From Acidobacteriota bacterium (GTDB taxonomy: Bacteria > Acidobacteriota > Holophagae > Acanthopleuribacterales > Acanthopleuribacteraceae): DNA of 47,618 nt. The notes below the pieces were generated by a model. That model saw nothing but the letters and a program-made list of their open reading frames with translations. It did not search any database and had not been told where the DNA came from. Made by a program: the position numbers and the translations under genes. The DNA lies in assembly GCA_002747255.1 (NCBI GenBank), contig PDUC01000058.1, positions 1 to 47,618 of the forward strand. The letters run 5' to 3'. This document shows, one piece after another, positions 1 to 7,730 of the stretch (its first letter is position 1; the number at the start of each line of letters is the position of its first letter).

Positions 1-75
1 ACATTGCCATGCGCCTTTCCAAAGGTGGAAGCCAATGTACACACTAAGAAAAAGCTGAATAAAATCCGTAAATAA
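1..75 (+). CDS. possible 3' end of a truncated gene
   Basis: Frame 1 is open from the window edge to a TAA at 73-75. It encodes 24 residues ending in a Lys/Arg-rich tail (KKKLNKIRK), a composition common at real C-termini. The gene would begin outside the window, so its function cannot be read. The stretch is short enough to be open by chance. Confidence 0.25.
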   Translation, partial: TLPCAFPKVEANVHTKKKLNKIRK

Positions 76-133
76 TTGATTTTAGGCCAATTATTTCTTG
101 CTTTTCATAAAAATTCTACGAAAGATCCGTTTT

Positions 134-292
134 AACCACGAATGAACACGAATACACACGAATGTTCTAATGGACAGATTTATTTTCATTTCAGTTTGGA
201 ATGCTAAAAAAATATGAATAGCTTTACTTGTAGGTTTTATATTTTCATATAGATAGTGCATTCAATTTAAAAATTGGTGTGCATTCGTGGTT
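134..292. repeat. MITE-like repeat, copy 1
   Basis: First of three related copies. It starts with AACCACGAATGAACACGAAT and ends with the inverse, GCATTCGTGGTT. The interior is A+T-rich and nearly identical to the copies at 1181 and 1424. This copy is about 10 bp shorter at its right end, lacking one CATTCGTG-type unit. No protein is encoded. The terminal inverted repeats suggest a non-autonomous mobile element or a large transcribed hairpin. Confidence 0.8.
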
Positions 293-364
293 TCTCTTTC
301 AAAAAATACGGCATCTGTTTAACAAGGGTCGCAAATGAATGCCGATTTTTTTCTGATCGAGAAT

Positions 365-799
365 TTATAAGAAGGTTGCTTTCCAAAACAGAAGAAATTC
401 TTCAGGCGTTACAATTTGCAATTCTTTTTTATGGGCTGAAATATAGTCTTTTTTGTTTCTCGTTATGAGAAAGGAAATTTGATGGTGTTTTGCCGTATAA
501 AATTGAACGGCATCTTCAAAATCTGTAAAAGAGGAATGAAGAGCGAGCGTGATAATTTGCTCATCTACCGAAAGAATGTTGATAAATGAGACAAGCTGAC
601 GGAGATAAGTCAGTGCGACATCACGGGAATGCTGTTTTCTGATAATGTAAAACAGATTTGAAAAGTTCAGAGAAGAAGTGTAACCCGTCACCTGCTGCTG
701 TTCGACGAGTGTTAAAACTCTGGCAGAATGTTGATAAAAGGGAACTCTCTTTGCAAAAACATCCAAAAACACATTGGCATCGAAAAAAACACGGATCAT
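365..799 (-). CDS. PIN-domain ribonuclease toxin (VapC-like)
   Basis: Predicted toxin of a type II toxin-antitoxin pair. The family are Mg-dependent RNases that cleave tRNA or other RNA. The 144 residues match a single PIN domain: an N-terminal FFDANVFLDVF strand with the first acidic residue (Asp8), a central FTDFEDA segment and a C-terminal ITRNKKDY strand with further acidic residues. In the SSLNFSN helix, where many VapC proteins have Glu, this protein has Asn, so it belongs to a divergent subgroup. Its start overlaps the upstream antitoxin stop by 4 nt (796-799), so the two are translationally coupled. Toxicity is inferred from family and arrangement. Confidence 0.8.
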   Translation of the reverse strand: MIRVFFDANVFLDVFAKRVPFYQHSARVLTLVEQQQVTGYTSSLNFSNLFYIIRKQHSRDVALTYLRQLVSFINILSVDEQIITLALHSSFTDFEDAVQFYTAKHHQISFLITRNKKDYISAHKKELQIVTPEEFLLFWKATFL

Positions 800-1053
800 T
801 TTGAATACTTCTCTGTTAGAAAGTCAGCATAAGACTCCTTACTTTCATCTGTGTTACGCAGATCAAGTATTCCAGACATTTGCTGGATGGTTGAAGAAAT
901 TTCAGATAATTCCGAATTTTCCTTTTGACTTTTGGTGAGAAAGAGAAAGTATTGCTCAACCAAAGCAGAGAGGCTTTTTTGCTTTTGCTGTGCATAGGCT
1001 TTTGCCTCTTCGATGACTTGCTTATCAAGCCTGAGTGTTAATTTCGTATTCAT
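796..1053 (-). CDS. ribbon-helix-helix antitoxin (DUF6364-like)
   Basis: An 85-residue protein immediately upstream of the PIN toxin and overlapping it by 4 nt. The N-terminus (TKLTLRLDKQVIEEAKAYA) has the short beta strand followed by a helix typical of ribbon-helix-helix DNA-binding antitoxins. The charged C-terminal half (from about residue 45) would be the toxin-binding tail. Such antitoxins repress their own operon, and direct repeats of ACGTATA lie just upstream at 1082-1112. A GGAGAC-type ribosome-binding site precedes the ATG. The family assignment comes from the N-terminal pattern and the context. Confidence 0.75.
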   Translation of the reverse strand: MNTKLTLRLDKQVIEEAKAYAQQKQKSLSALVEQYFLFLTKSQKENSELSEISSTIQQMSGILDLRNTDESKESYADFLTEKYSK

Positions 1054-1081
1054 GTCTCCATCTCTTTCATTAAAAAACTAC

Positions 1082-1117
1082 ACGTATAAATATGCAGTAA
1101 TATGTACGTATAGTCAA
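1082..1117 (-). promoter_or_regulatory. promoter and candidate operator of the toxin-antitoxin operon
   Basis: On the minus strand, TTGACT (1117-1112), a 17-nt spacer and CATATT (1094-1089) form a plausible sigma-70 promoter. On the plus strand the heptamer ACGTATA occurs twice, at 1082-1088 and 1106-1112, one copy on each side of the -10/spacer. Direct repeats in this place suit binding by a ribbon-helix-helix antitoxin. The operator role is inferred. Confidence 0.4.
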
Positions 1118-1180
1118 GGGCTTTTACCGAAAGAGAGGAGCCACGCGCATCTTTGCATCTGTGCTGTTAAATTTATTTGT

Positions 1181-1349
1181 AACCACGAATGAACACGAAT
1201 ACACACGAATGATCTAATGGGCAGATTTATTTTCATTTCAGTTTGGAATGCTAAAAAAATATGAACAGCTTTACTTGTAGGTCTTATATTTTCATATACA
1301 TGGTGCATTAAATTAAAAAATTGGTGTTCATTCGTGTGCATTTGTGGTT
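1181..1349. repeat. MITE-like repeat, copy 2
   Basis: Second copy, 169 bp, in the same orientation as copies 1 and 3. The left end is AACCACGAATGAACACGAAT. The right end is a slightly diverged inverse containing CATTCGTG and TTTGTGGTT. With copy 1 it brackets the toxin-antitoxin pair. No target-site duplication is obvious at the borders. Confidence 0.8.
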
Positions 1350-1423
1350 TCTTCTTTGAAAAACCGGTTTACGAAGATCAGGCAGAGTCATCTTTTGATA
1401 CCTGCCCTTAGAATCCTTTTTTT

Positions 1424-1592
1424 AACCACGAATGAACACGAATACACACGAATGATCTAATGGGCAGATTTATTTTTCAGTCCATTTTGGAATGCTAATA
1501 AAACATGAACAGGTTTACTTGTAGGTCTTATATTTTCAAGTACATGGTGCATTCAATTTGAAAATTGGTGTTCATTCGTGTTCATTCGTGGT
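1424..1592. repeat. MITE-like repeat, copy 3
   Basis: Third copy, 169 bp, 74 bp downstream of copy 2. Its ends are near-perfect inverted repeats: 20 of 21 terminal positions agree between the left end and the inverse of the right end. All three copies are followed by a similar pyrimidine-rich then A-rich stretch (TTTCTYCTTT then A's), so the conserved unit may run about 12 bp past the inverted repeat. Confidence 0.8.
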
Positions 1593-1792
1593 TTCTCCTT
1601 TTAAAAAAGAAAATGTTCCAATGTAAATAAACCTGACTGTTGCGGCCTGTCCTCATTCAGAAAGTGTTCTTCCGCATTGAGATGAATCTCTCTTATAATA
1701 AGACCCACTCTGCTGCATATAACCCGAGAGGTGCAGTTTGTTGGTAACCGCGTTTTTCGGATTTTATGAGAGAAATACAGAAAGGGACCGTC

Positions 1793-2272
1793 ATGAACAC
1801 ATTTTGGAACAACCCTCTGAACATTGTCCTGCTCGAACCGGAGATTCCAGGTAACACAGGTACCATTGGCCGGCTGTGTGTAGGGTGCAAAGCCTCGCTT
1901 ACGCTCATTGAACCGCTGGGCTTTTCGCTGGATGACAAGTACCTGCGAAGAGCGGGTCTCGATTATTGGCCGAAGCTGAAGCTGAACGTGCTGCCCGACT
2001 GGGAACACTTTATCAGTCAGATTCCCGCTGCCAGCCGGCTCTTCTACTGTTCCACCAAAGCCAAACAGCTCTATACCGAGCCAAACTATCAACATGGCGA
2101 TTTCCTGGTGTTTGGAAAAGAGACCAAAGGCCTGCCGGAACCGCTTATTTTCAACAATCCCGACAGGGCTGTCAAAATTCCCATGACACCCGATATTCGC
2201 AGCATGAACCTGGCTATTGCAGTGGGTATTGTCACCTATGAAGCCATCAGACAATTGGGTCTTGAATTATGA
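1793..2272 (+). CDS. trmL: tRNA (cytidine(34)-2'-O)-methyltransferase TrmL
   Basis: SPOUT-class enzyme that uses S-adenosylmethionine to 2'-O-methylate the wobble nucleotide of tRNA-Leu isoacceptors. The 159 residues carry the expected blocks: LLEPEIPGNTGTIGRLC near the N-terminus, an RRAGLDYW segment, LVFGKETKGLPE, and the C-terminal SAM-binding knot segment SMNLAIAVGIVTYEA. I chose ATG 1793 because AAAGGGA lies just before it and the protein then starts at the family's usual place. The in-frame ATG at 1766 has no ribosome-binding site. The stop overlaps the next start (ATGA at 2269), so the two genes are probably co-translated. Confidence 0.93.
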   Translation: MNTFWNNPLNIVLLEPEIPGNTGTIGRLCVGCKASLTLIEPLGFSLDDKYLRRAGLDYWPKLKLNVLPDWEHFISQIPAASRLFYCSTKAKQLYTEPNYQHGDFLVFGKETKGLPEPLIFNNPDRAVKIPMTPDIRSMNLAIAVGIVTYEAIRQLGLEL

Positions 2273-3942
2273 AAACGCGTTTGTTTATAAGCGGAAAGAG
2301 TAAAGGCGGGTTTGTTTCAGCCTCGGGCAGTGTGTTCACCCTTGTTCTCGCTCTGTTGATGGTGGCCGTTTCCTCGTGTGCCAACAGGGAAGGCTCTGTT
2401 CAGCAAGTCCACCAGGCTCAATATCACCAAATAGGCAAGATCACCAAACAGGCTCATCTCTATCAGGCTGGAACTCACACAGTGGAACTCAGTCAAAAGG
2501 GTTTGACAGTCTTTTATGTCGGCAATCCCGATCCCGATCAAGCAGTGGAAGTCCGGTTTAACGGTCAAACCAATCAGACGATAGCGCCCAATCAGTGGAC
2601 TATTGTGAAAATGGAAACGGCAGATGGCGTGCTCTCTTTTCATACCTCCGCACCGGTTGCCATCAGCACAGCCTGTTTTCCCGGCCGCGCGCAAAGCAAA
2701 CGCAAGAACATGCTCCTCATTTCCATTGATACCTTGCGGCAGGACTTCTTTAACGAGCAGAACATGCCGCTGTGTTACAACTTCTTCCGGGAAGGCAGCC
2801 TTTTTACCCACGCCTATTCTCCCGTTCCCTGGACTTTGCCCGCCCATACCTCGCTTTTGACATCTCTTTTCCCCTCCCATCACGGAGTCAGGAAACCGGA
2901 ACACAAACTCTCACCTGAAATAGACACTCTTGCTAAAGAACTATCTCAATTGGGCTACTACAACCTGGCCATTACAGAGGGCAATTACCTGGATCCCATG
3001 TACGGTTTGGCATCGGGTTTTCACTCCTATCTTTCCGATCCTCCCCAACTGGATTCCGATGACCCGCAGCTGGCTTCCAAACTGAAAACAAATATCGCCA
3101 GACTGGAAGACACGCTCAAGGCCGATGTCTTCAATGGCAGCATCCCTCTTTTCGTGTTCTTTCACACCTACGAAGTTCATTGCCCTTTCCTGCCCAGGGG
3201 AAGTACAACCGATCCCGAACATCTGGGCAGTACCAAGTGGCTGCTGGAACATGAAATCAGCGGTTTCAGTCAGGATGATTTGAAGAAACTGAGGGAACTC
3301 TACGGCAGTGAAGTGCAGTATACAGACCGGGTTCTTTACAACGCCATTGCCAGGCTGGATCCCGAAAAGTGGATCATTGTTCTCACGAGCGATCACGGAG
3401 AAGAGTTTGGTGAACACGGTGGTCTTCTGCATGCCGATACTCTTTTCGAGGAGGTCCTGAGAGTGCCCCTGGCCATCGAGGGCCCGGGTATTTCAAAGCA
3501 GCAGGTCTCCCATTCGGTTTCAATTATGGATATCGCACCGACTCTTCTGAATCTGATGGGTGGCGTTGTGCCGGAATCATGGCAGGGACTCGATCTCTTC
3601 AACCTGCCGGAAGATATCAATGAATACAACCGCACACTCTTCAGCGAAACCTTTTTCCTGGGTCCGCATATCCCGAGCAAAGACCCATGCATTCTGGCAG
3701 TAACCAGCAGCCCGGATAAATTCATCCAAAAAAGGAATTTCGGAGAAGAACAATACTGGTTCTTTAACCTGGATCACGATCCCGAGGAAAAGCAGAACCT
3801 GTTACCCCTGCAGCCGGATTCCGCGGATCGGCTGAAACCCCTGCTCCAACCCTATTTAAGCAACCAGCGCGAAGCCATGCCGGCGGGCGATTTGAGTGAT
3901 GAGCAGATAAAGACCATGAAGAGTCTCGGATACCTGGATTGA
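2269..3942 (+). CDS. sulfatase-like (alkaline phosphatase superfamily) lipoprotein
   Basis: A 557-residue predicted outer-surface or periplasmic hydrolase or phosphotransferase. The N-terminus is a lipoprotein signal with lipobox VSSC (Cys37). After about 110 residues of small beta-type domain comes the sulfatase fold: LLISIDTLRQD with metal-ligand Asp, a nucleophile region WTLPAHTSLLTS, and LTSDHGEEFGEHGG supplying metal ligands Asp and His. The nucleophile region has Thr, not the Cys/Ser-x-Pro-x-Arg of formylglycine sulfatases. Hydrolysis or transfer of phosphate esters is therefore as likely as sulfate ester cleavage. The C-terminus (MKSLGYLD) is a motif I associate with this subfamily. 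It is coupled to trmL by an ATGA overlap. The substrate is unknown. Confidence 0.85.
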   Translation: MKTRLFISGKSKGGFVSASGSVFTLVLALLMVAVSSCANREGSVQQVHQAQYHQIGKITKQAHLYQAGTHTVELSQKGLTVFYVGNPDPDQAVEVRFNGQTNQTIAPNQWTIVKMETADGVLSFHTSAPVAISTACFPGRAQSKRKNMLLISIDTLRQDFFNEQNMPLCYNFFREGSLFTHAYSPVPWTLPAHTSLLTSLFPSHHGVRKPEHKLSPEIDTLAKELSQLGYYNLAITEGNYLDPMYGLASGFHSYLSDPPQLDSDDPQLASKLKTNIARLEDTLKADVFNGSIPLFVFFHTYEVHCPFLPRGSTTDPEHLGSTKWLLEHEISGFSQDDLKKLRELYGSEVQYTDRVLYNAIARLDPEKWIIVLTSDHGEEFGEHGGLLHADTLFEEVLRVPLAIEGPGISKQQVSHSVSIMDIAPTLLNLMGGVVPESWQGLDLFNLPEDINEYNRTLFSETFFLGPHIPSKDPCILAVTSSPDKFIQKRNFGEEQYWFFNLDHDPEEKQNLLPLQPDSADRLKPLLQPYLSNQREAMPAGDLSDEQIKTMKSLGYLD

Positions 3943-3960
3943 GCTGGACGGCATGGCGAT

Positions 3961-4515
3961 ATGAACAAGCTGCCTCCTTCTTTCTACGTGCAACCAACGG
4001 TTCAGGCAGCTCAAGCACTGCTTGGGAAGCAACTGGTTCGCACTTTTCCGGATGGTCGGAAAATCATCGTGAGAATCACAGAAACCGAAGCCTATCATCA
4101 GTTTGGCGATCGGGCCAGCCACAGTTATAACGGTTTGACAAAGCGCAACGCCGCCATGTTTGAAACAGGTGGCATTGCCTATGTCTACCTTATCTACGGA
4201 ATCCATCACTGCCTGAACGTGGTGACTGAAAAGAAACACACCGGAGCGGCTGTTCTCATCAGAGCCGCTGAACCGGTGGAAGGTCTGGATCTGATTCGGA
4301 CCCATCGGAACCATGCCTCATCGCTGATGGACGGCCCCGGAAAATTGACCATGGCTCTAAAAATCGACCGATCCTTGAATTTTCACCGCCTCGATGAACC
4401 GCCCCTGCAACTCCTGGATGGTTCTCCTACCCGGGCTGAACAGGTGACAACCACCACCCGAATAGGTATCTCCAAAAGCAAAGACCTGCCCTGGCGGTTC
4501 TTGTTGAGTAGATGA
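3961..4515 (+). CDS. 3-methyladenine DNA glycosylase (AAG/MPG family)
   Basis: Base-excision repair enzyme that removes alkylated purines. The 184 residues are the usual bacterial length. The catalytic segment is RITETEAYHQFGDRASHSYNG, with Glu of ETEAY as the general base. It is followed by RNAAMFETGGIAYVYLIYG, the conserved region that inserts into the minor groove, and DGPGKLTMALKI. It begins 18 nt after the sulfatase-like gene on the same strand and ends before a short intrinsic terminator, so it is probably the last gene of the trmL operon. Confidence 0.93.
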   Translation: MNKLPPSFYVQPTVQAAQALLGKQLVRTFPDGRKIIVRITETEAYHQFGDRASHSYNGLTKRNAAMFETGGIAYVYLIYGIHHCLNVVTEKKHTGAAVLIRAAEPVEGLDLIRTHRNHASSLMDGPGKLTMALKIDRSLNFHRLDEPPLQLLDGSPTRAEQVTTTTRIGISKSKDLPWRFLLSR

Positions 4516-4546
4516 CAGGTTTACCAGGCTATTTTCACACCACAGC

Positions 4547-4566
4547 AAACGCGGAAGCGTTTTTTC
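4547..4566 (+). terminator. intrinsic terminator after the glycosylase gene
   Basis: A perfect 6-bp stem AAACGC/GCGTTT with a GGAA tetraloop, running into six T's. It lies 32 nt after the glycosylase stop. The stem is short but the U-tract is good. Confidence 0.55.
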
Positions 4567-4677
4567 TGTGAGGGATTTTCACCTTCGGGATGCTATCAAC
4601 CCGCAGGAATCGCTTTATAAGAAAGGGACTTCTTCAGTTTGTCGGCGAGAGTTCAAAAGACTTGCGATAAAACCAGC

Positions 4678-6063
4678 TTATAAGAGCAGCCAGGAGGCGA
4701 TGGTGAAATAAACGAGGATGCCGAAAACGTCGATGGAGGTGGTTACCAGCGGCCCTGTGGCAATGGCGGGATCGATGTGAATTCTGTCGAGAATAATTGG
4801 GCAAAGTGTGCCAATCACAGCTGCTACCATCATGGAACTGAACACGCCCAGTCCGATTACCAGCGCCAATTTCGTTTCGTGCACCTCGGACTGCGCGATG
4901 ATACCGGTTTTCAGGAGCAGGAAGACGGCCAAGGTGAGCAGAGCTCCGTAGAGGATACCCAGACTCAGAGCCACGCGAAGTTCCCTTGAAATGACTGACC
5001 ACAGGTCGTGGGGGTCGATCAAGCGGGTTGCCAACCCTCTTACAACCAGAATGGAAGATTGTGTGCCGATATTGCCGCCCATACCCATGACAATGGGAAT
5101 GAAACCGGCGAGGATGACCACTTTCTCGAGAGCGGACTCAAACTGACCTGTGATGTAGAAGGCAAACATGCCGCCAAACCAAGACGCCAACAGCCAGGGC
5201 CATCTGATTTTGACATTGGCGAGAATGGAACCGGATTGCACACTGTCCACATCGCCGTGGGCACCGGCCATTTTCAACATGTCCTCGGTGGCTTCTTCCT
5301 TGATGATGTCAATAACATCGTCGACGGTGACGATGCCTTGCATGCGTCCCACGTCATCGACTACAGGGATGGCGATTAAATTGTAGCGGGCGACTTTTCG
5401 GGCTACGTCTTCCTGGTCGGCATCGGTATTGATGGTGATGACTTCCGGCTCCATAATGTCGCGAATTAAAGTGTCAGGCGAAACAAGCAGCAGTTGTCGT
5501 AAACTGGCGACACCGACTAGGCGACCCTCATCGGAAACGACATAAATATAGTAAAAGATTTCCACGTCCTTGTTCTTTTGAAGGGCCTTGATGGCTTCCT
5601 TGACGGTTGTCTCGGGGTGAAGAGCGAAGAAATCCGGAACCATGATACGACCGGCGGTTTCTTCCTGGTAGTCGAGACGTTCCTCAACCTCCTGCTGTTC
5701 AATATCTTCCATTTCTTTTAAAACAGCTTCTCTCAATTCGTCGGGGAACCGGTCCAGGATTTGGGCGGCATCATCGGAGTACATCTCTTGCAGGAGCAGG
5801 GAAATAACCTTGGGGCTCAAATTTTCAAGTATTTCAACGGAAACATCGGGTTGAGCTTCTTTGAGCACTTCTGCCGTAAATTCAAGGTTGTCCTTAATGA
5901 GTGAAAAGACCTTGTCGACTTCCGATCTTTTCAGGTGACCCAGAATTAAAGCGAGGTCAGCGGGGTGGATTTTGTCCAGTACCTTGACCAGCTTTTGATC
6001 AGAAGATCGAGCGACAAATGTTTTAATTGATTGCAAGAGCAATCGGCTTTTATTCCCCAGCAT
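4678..6063 (-). CDS. mgtE: magnesium transporter MgtE
   Basis: Inner-membrane Mg2+ channel gated by cytosolic Mg2+. The 461 residues show the standard order: an N-terminal helical MgtE_N domain (about 1-130, including LILGHLKRSEV and LLQEMYSDDAAQILD), a CBS pair (about 130-255, with IMVPDFFALHPETTV and IMEPEVITINTDADQ), a connecting helix, then a five-helix membrane domain beginning near WPWLLASWFGGMFAF. The pore signature MGMGGNIGTQSSIL is present. Length and domain order are normal. A GGGAGATT sequence precedes the ATG. The 5' region (6064-6325) shows no magnesium riboswitch that I could recognise by eye. Confidence 0.95.
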   Translation of the reverse strand: MLGNKSRLLLQSIKTFVARSSDQKLVKVLDKIHPADLALILGHLKRSEVDKVFSLIKDNLEFTAEVLKEAQPDVSVEILENLSPKVISLLLQEMYSDDAAQILDRFPDELREAVLKEMEDIEQQEVEERLDYQEETAGRIMVPDFFALHPETTVKEAIKALQKNKDVEIFYYIYVVSDEGRLVGVASLRQLLLVSPDTLIRDIMEPEVITINTDADQEDVARKVARYNLIAIPVVDDVGRMQGIVTVDDVIDIIKEEATEDMLKMAGAHGDVDSVQSGSILANVKIRWPWLLASWFGGMFAFYITGQFESALEKVVILAGFIPIVMGMGGNIGTQSSILVVRGLATRLIDPHDLWSVISRELRVALSLGILYGALLTLAVFLLLKTGIIAQSEVHETKLALVIGLGVFSSMMVAAVIGTLCPIILDRIHIDPAIATGPLVTTSIDVFGILVYFTIASWLLL

Positions 6064-6325
6064 ATTACCAATCTCCCGGCTTCATTCAATCAGAGTCACA
6101 CACATGATTGTTGGTGCGCCATGCCTCTTCTTTGAGACCAACAGACCTTTATAGCACATTTTCAGAGTTATCTGTGGTTGAAAAATAAAGTACAGGAGAC
6201 AGGAGAACCCTGGAGTCGTGAAAAACCCTGTTTGGGTTCATGGTCGGGATTTCAGTTGTGAAAACAGTTGATCAGACTGTTCAAAGATTGATTGTAAAAG
6301 GTATACGCTATAAAAGGACAAGGTG

Positions 6326-6625
6326 TTACTCGGCGTATTTTTCCAGCCAGTCCATGTTGTATTCGTAGGCTTGTCCTGAAGTGAAGTGCTGATAGACTGA
6401 AAAGGGGAAGTTTTGAATGTTCTTGGAAAGTGCTCTAAAAATCAGCATTTTGTATTTGTCTTTCTCACCTTTATTGAGAGCATTTTTTACGTAGATGTCC
6501 ATAATTTCTTCTTGTACTTCCCGGTTAAGGTTGAAGAAACCAAAGCTGCGTACCAGTTCGTGGTTAATTCCTCTATGGGTTCCATCTGAGACAAATAAAT
6601 CTTCGGGGTTGAGATCGCGTAGCAT
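6326..6625 (-). CDS. hypothetical protein, 99 residues
   Basis: I do not recognise this family. The protein is hydrophilic, probably helical, with no signal peptide or membrane segment. It starts MLRDLNPEDLFVSDGTH and ends NMDWLEKYAE. I chose ATG 6625 because GGAGGGAA immediately precedes it. The open frame continues up to an ATG at 6661 that lacks a ribosome-binding site. It lies 85 nt downstream of mqnA on the same strand and may share its transcript. Confidence 0.6.
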   Translation of the reverse strand: MLRDLNPEDLFVSDGTHRGINHELVRSFGFFNLNREVQEEIMDIYVKNALNKGEKDKYKMLIFRALSKNIQNFPFSVYQHFTSGQAYEYNMDWLEKYAE

Positions 6626-6710
6626 GTTCCCTCCACAAATAGACATGTCCACTACTCCCATCGGTAATATGACGCGTTTTAATAAGTCTTTTTATAAAAA
6701 AAACAGTGTA

Positions 6711-7505
6711 TCAGCAAAACTGAAGCGGGTGATATTCTGGAATGATTCCCAATTCCCTGCTGTAGGTATAAAACCGATTCAGGCTTTCCAGCTCTTGTTC
6801 ACCCATTTGGTAGTGTATGTTTTGAGTCAGATAGGTGTGAATTTCCTCGCCAGTCATTCCGTACTGCTTTTCAAGATCGGGAAGACGGGAAACGAGATGA
6901 TCCTGTCCGTATTGAGCGGCCTGCCTGCACCGTTCCGAGATGCCGTATTCAGCCCCTTTTTGGTTCATGACCCAGAAGGCAAACACAAAAGGCAGACCCG
7001 TCTCCCCATGCCAGAGTTCGGCCAGGTCAAGAGACTGATAACCGTGGTCTTCCTGCCTGAGAGCGGCATCGCCGATGACGAGAGCCGCGTCGGCGAACTC
7101 GAGCATCTGTTCGAGTTCGGGAACCATGGTCATGACCTTTGGAACGCGGCCGCATTTTCTTTTAAATAGCAGTTTGCAAAGCGCAATGGAGGAACGGGAA
7201 AAGCGGTCGAGAGCGATGAACTCTATGTCTTTAAATTCCTTCTTGGTAATAATGACCACCGAGCGAACTTTTTTCCGCGAGGCGATACACACTCCCGAAG
7301 CGACTTTCAAGTTGGGAATTCTCTGATATTCAATGGAGGAAATAAGACCGGCATCGGCCTTGCCGGAGGCTAAGTTATCTGCACATTGAGAGGGAAAATC
7401 GTAGATTAACTCAAGATCCTGACTGCATACGCCCTCTTTGAAAGCCATGTTGAGGGGAGCGGCATTTAAGTAATCGATAATAGAGATGCGCATTGCGTGC
7501 TTCAT
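6711..7505 (-). CDS. mqnA: chorismate dehydratase MqnA (futalosine menaquinone pathway)
   Basis: First enzyme of the alternative (futalosine) menaquinone route, dehydrating chorismate to 3-enolpyruvylbenzoate. The 264 residues follow the periplasmic-binding-protein-like fold of the family: ISIIDYLNAAPL at the N-terminus, DFPSQCADNLASGKADAGLI, SVEYQ-type (here SIEYQRI), then SSIALCKLLFKRK and DAALVIGDAALR with the conserved GDAAL. TGLPFVFAFWV is another family block. I chose ATG 7505; the frame extends to 7541 without a better site. Presence of this gene argues that the organism makes menaquinone without the classical Men enzymes. No other mqn gene is in the window. Confidence 0.88.
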   Translation of the reverse strand: MKHAMRISIIDYLNAAPLNMAFKEGVCSQDLELIYDFPSQCADNLASGKADAGLISSIEYQRIPNLKVASGVCIASRKKVRSVVIITKKEFKDIEFIALDRFSRSSIALCKLLFKRKCGRVPKVMTMVPELEQMLEFADAALVIGDAALRQEDHGYQSLDLAELWHGETGLPFVFAFWVMNQKGAEYGISERCRQAAQYGQDHLVSRLPDLEKQYGMTGEEIHTYLTQNIHYQMGEQELESLNRFYTYSRELGIIPEYHPLQFC

Positions 7506-7730
7506 GACTCTATCATACCTTATTTGGATGGTAAAAGACATCAGGATCTGGCTACTGATTCGATGATATTGCTGTTATTCGCGAGTTGGAAGATGCTGTT
7601 TTGTGTTGGTTTTCTGGAATCCGTGCTCGTTTGGCAAAAAATGAACGTTTTTGTGGCATATGGAATGGTGTATGATTTCAGCAGCATAAATGGAAAACAG
7701 CGGTTGCGTGATTGCAAAAGAGGAGGAACC

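Noticed and set aside
1114-1341. 75-codon minus-strand frame across repeat copy 2
   Set aside because: It lies in a non-coding repeat, has no ribosome-binding site and its translation follows the repeat units.
6064-6325. Possible magnesium riboswitch upstream of mgtE
   Set aside because: I could not fold an M-box-like structure by eye. A covariance-model scan would decide.
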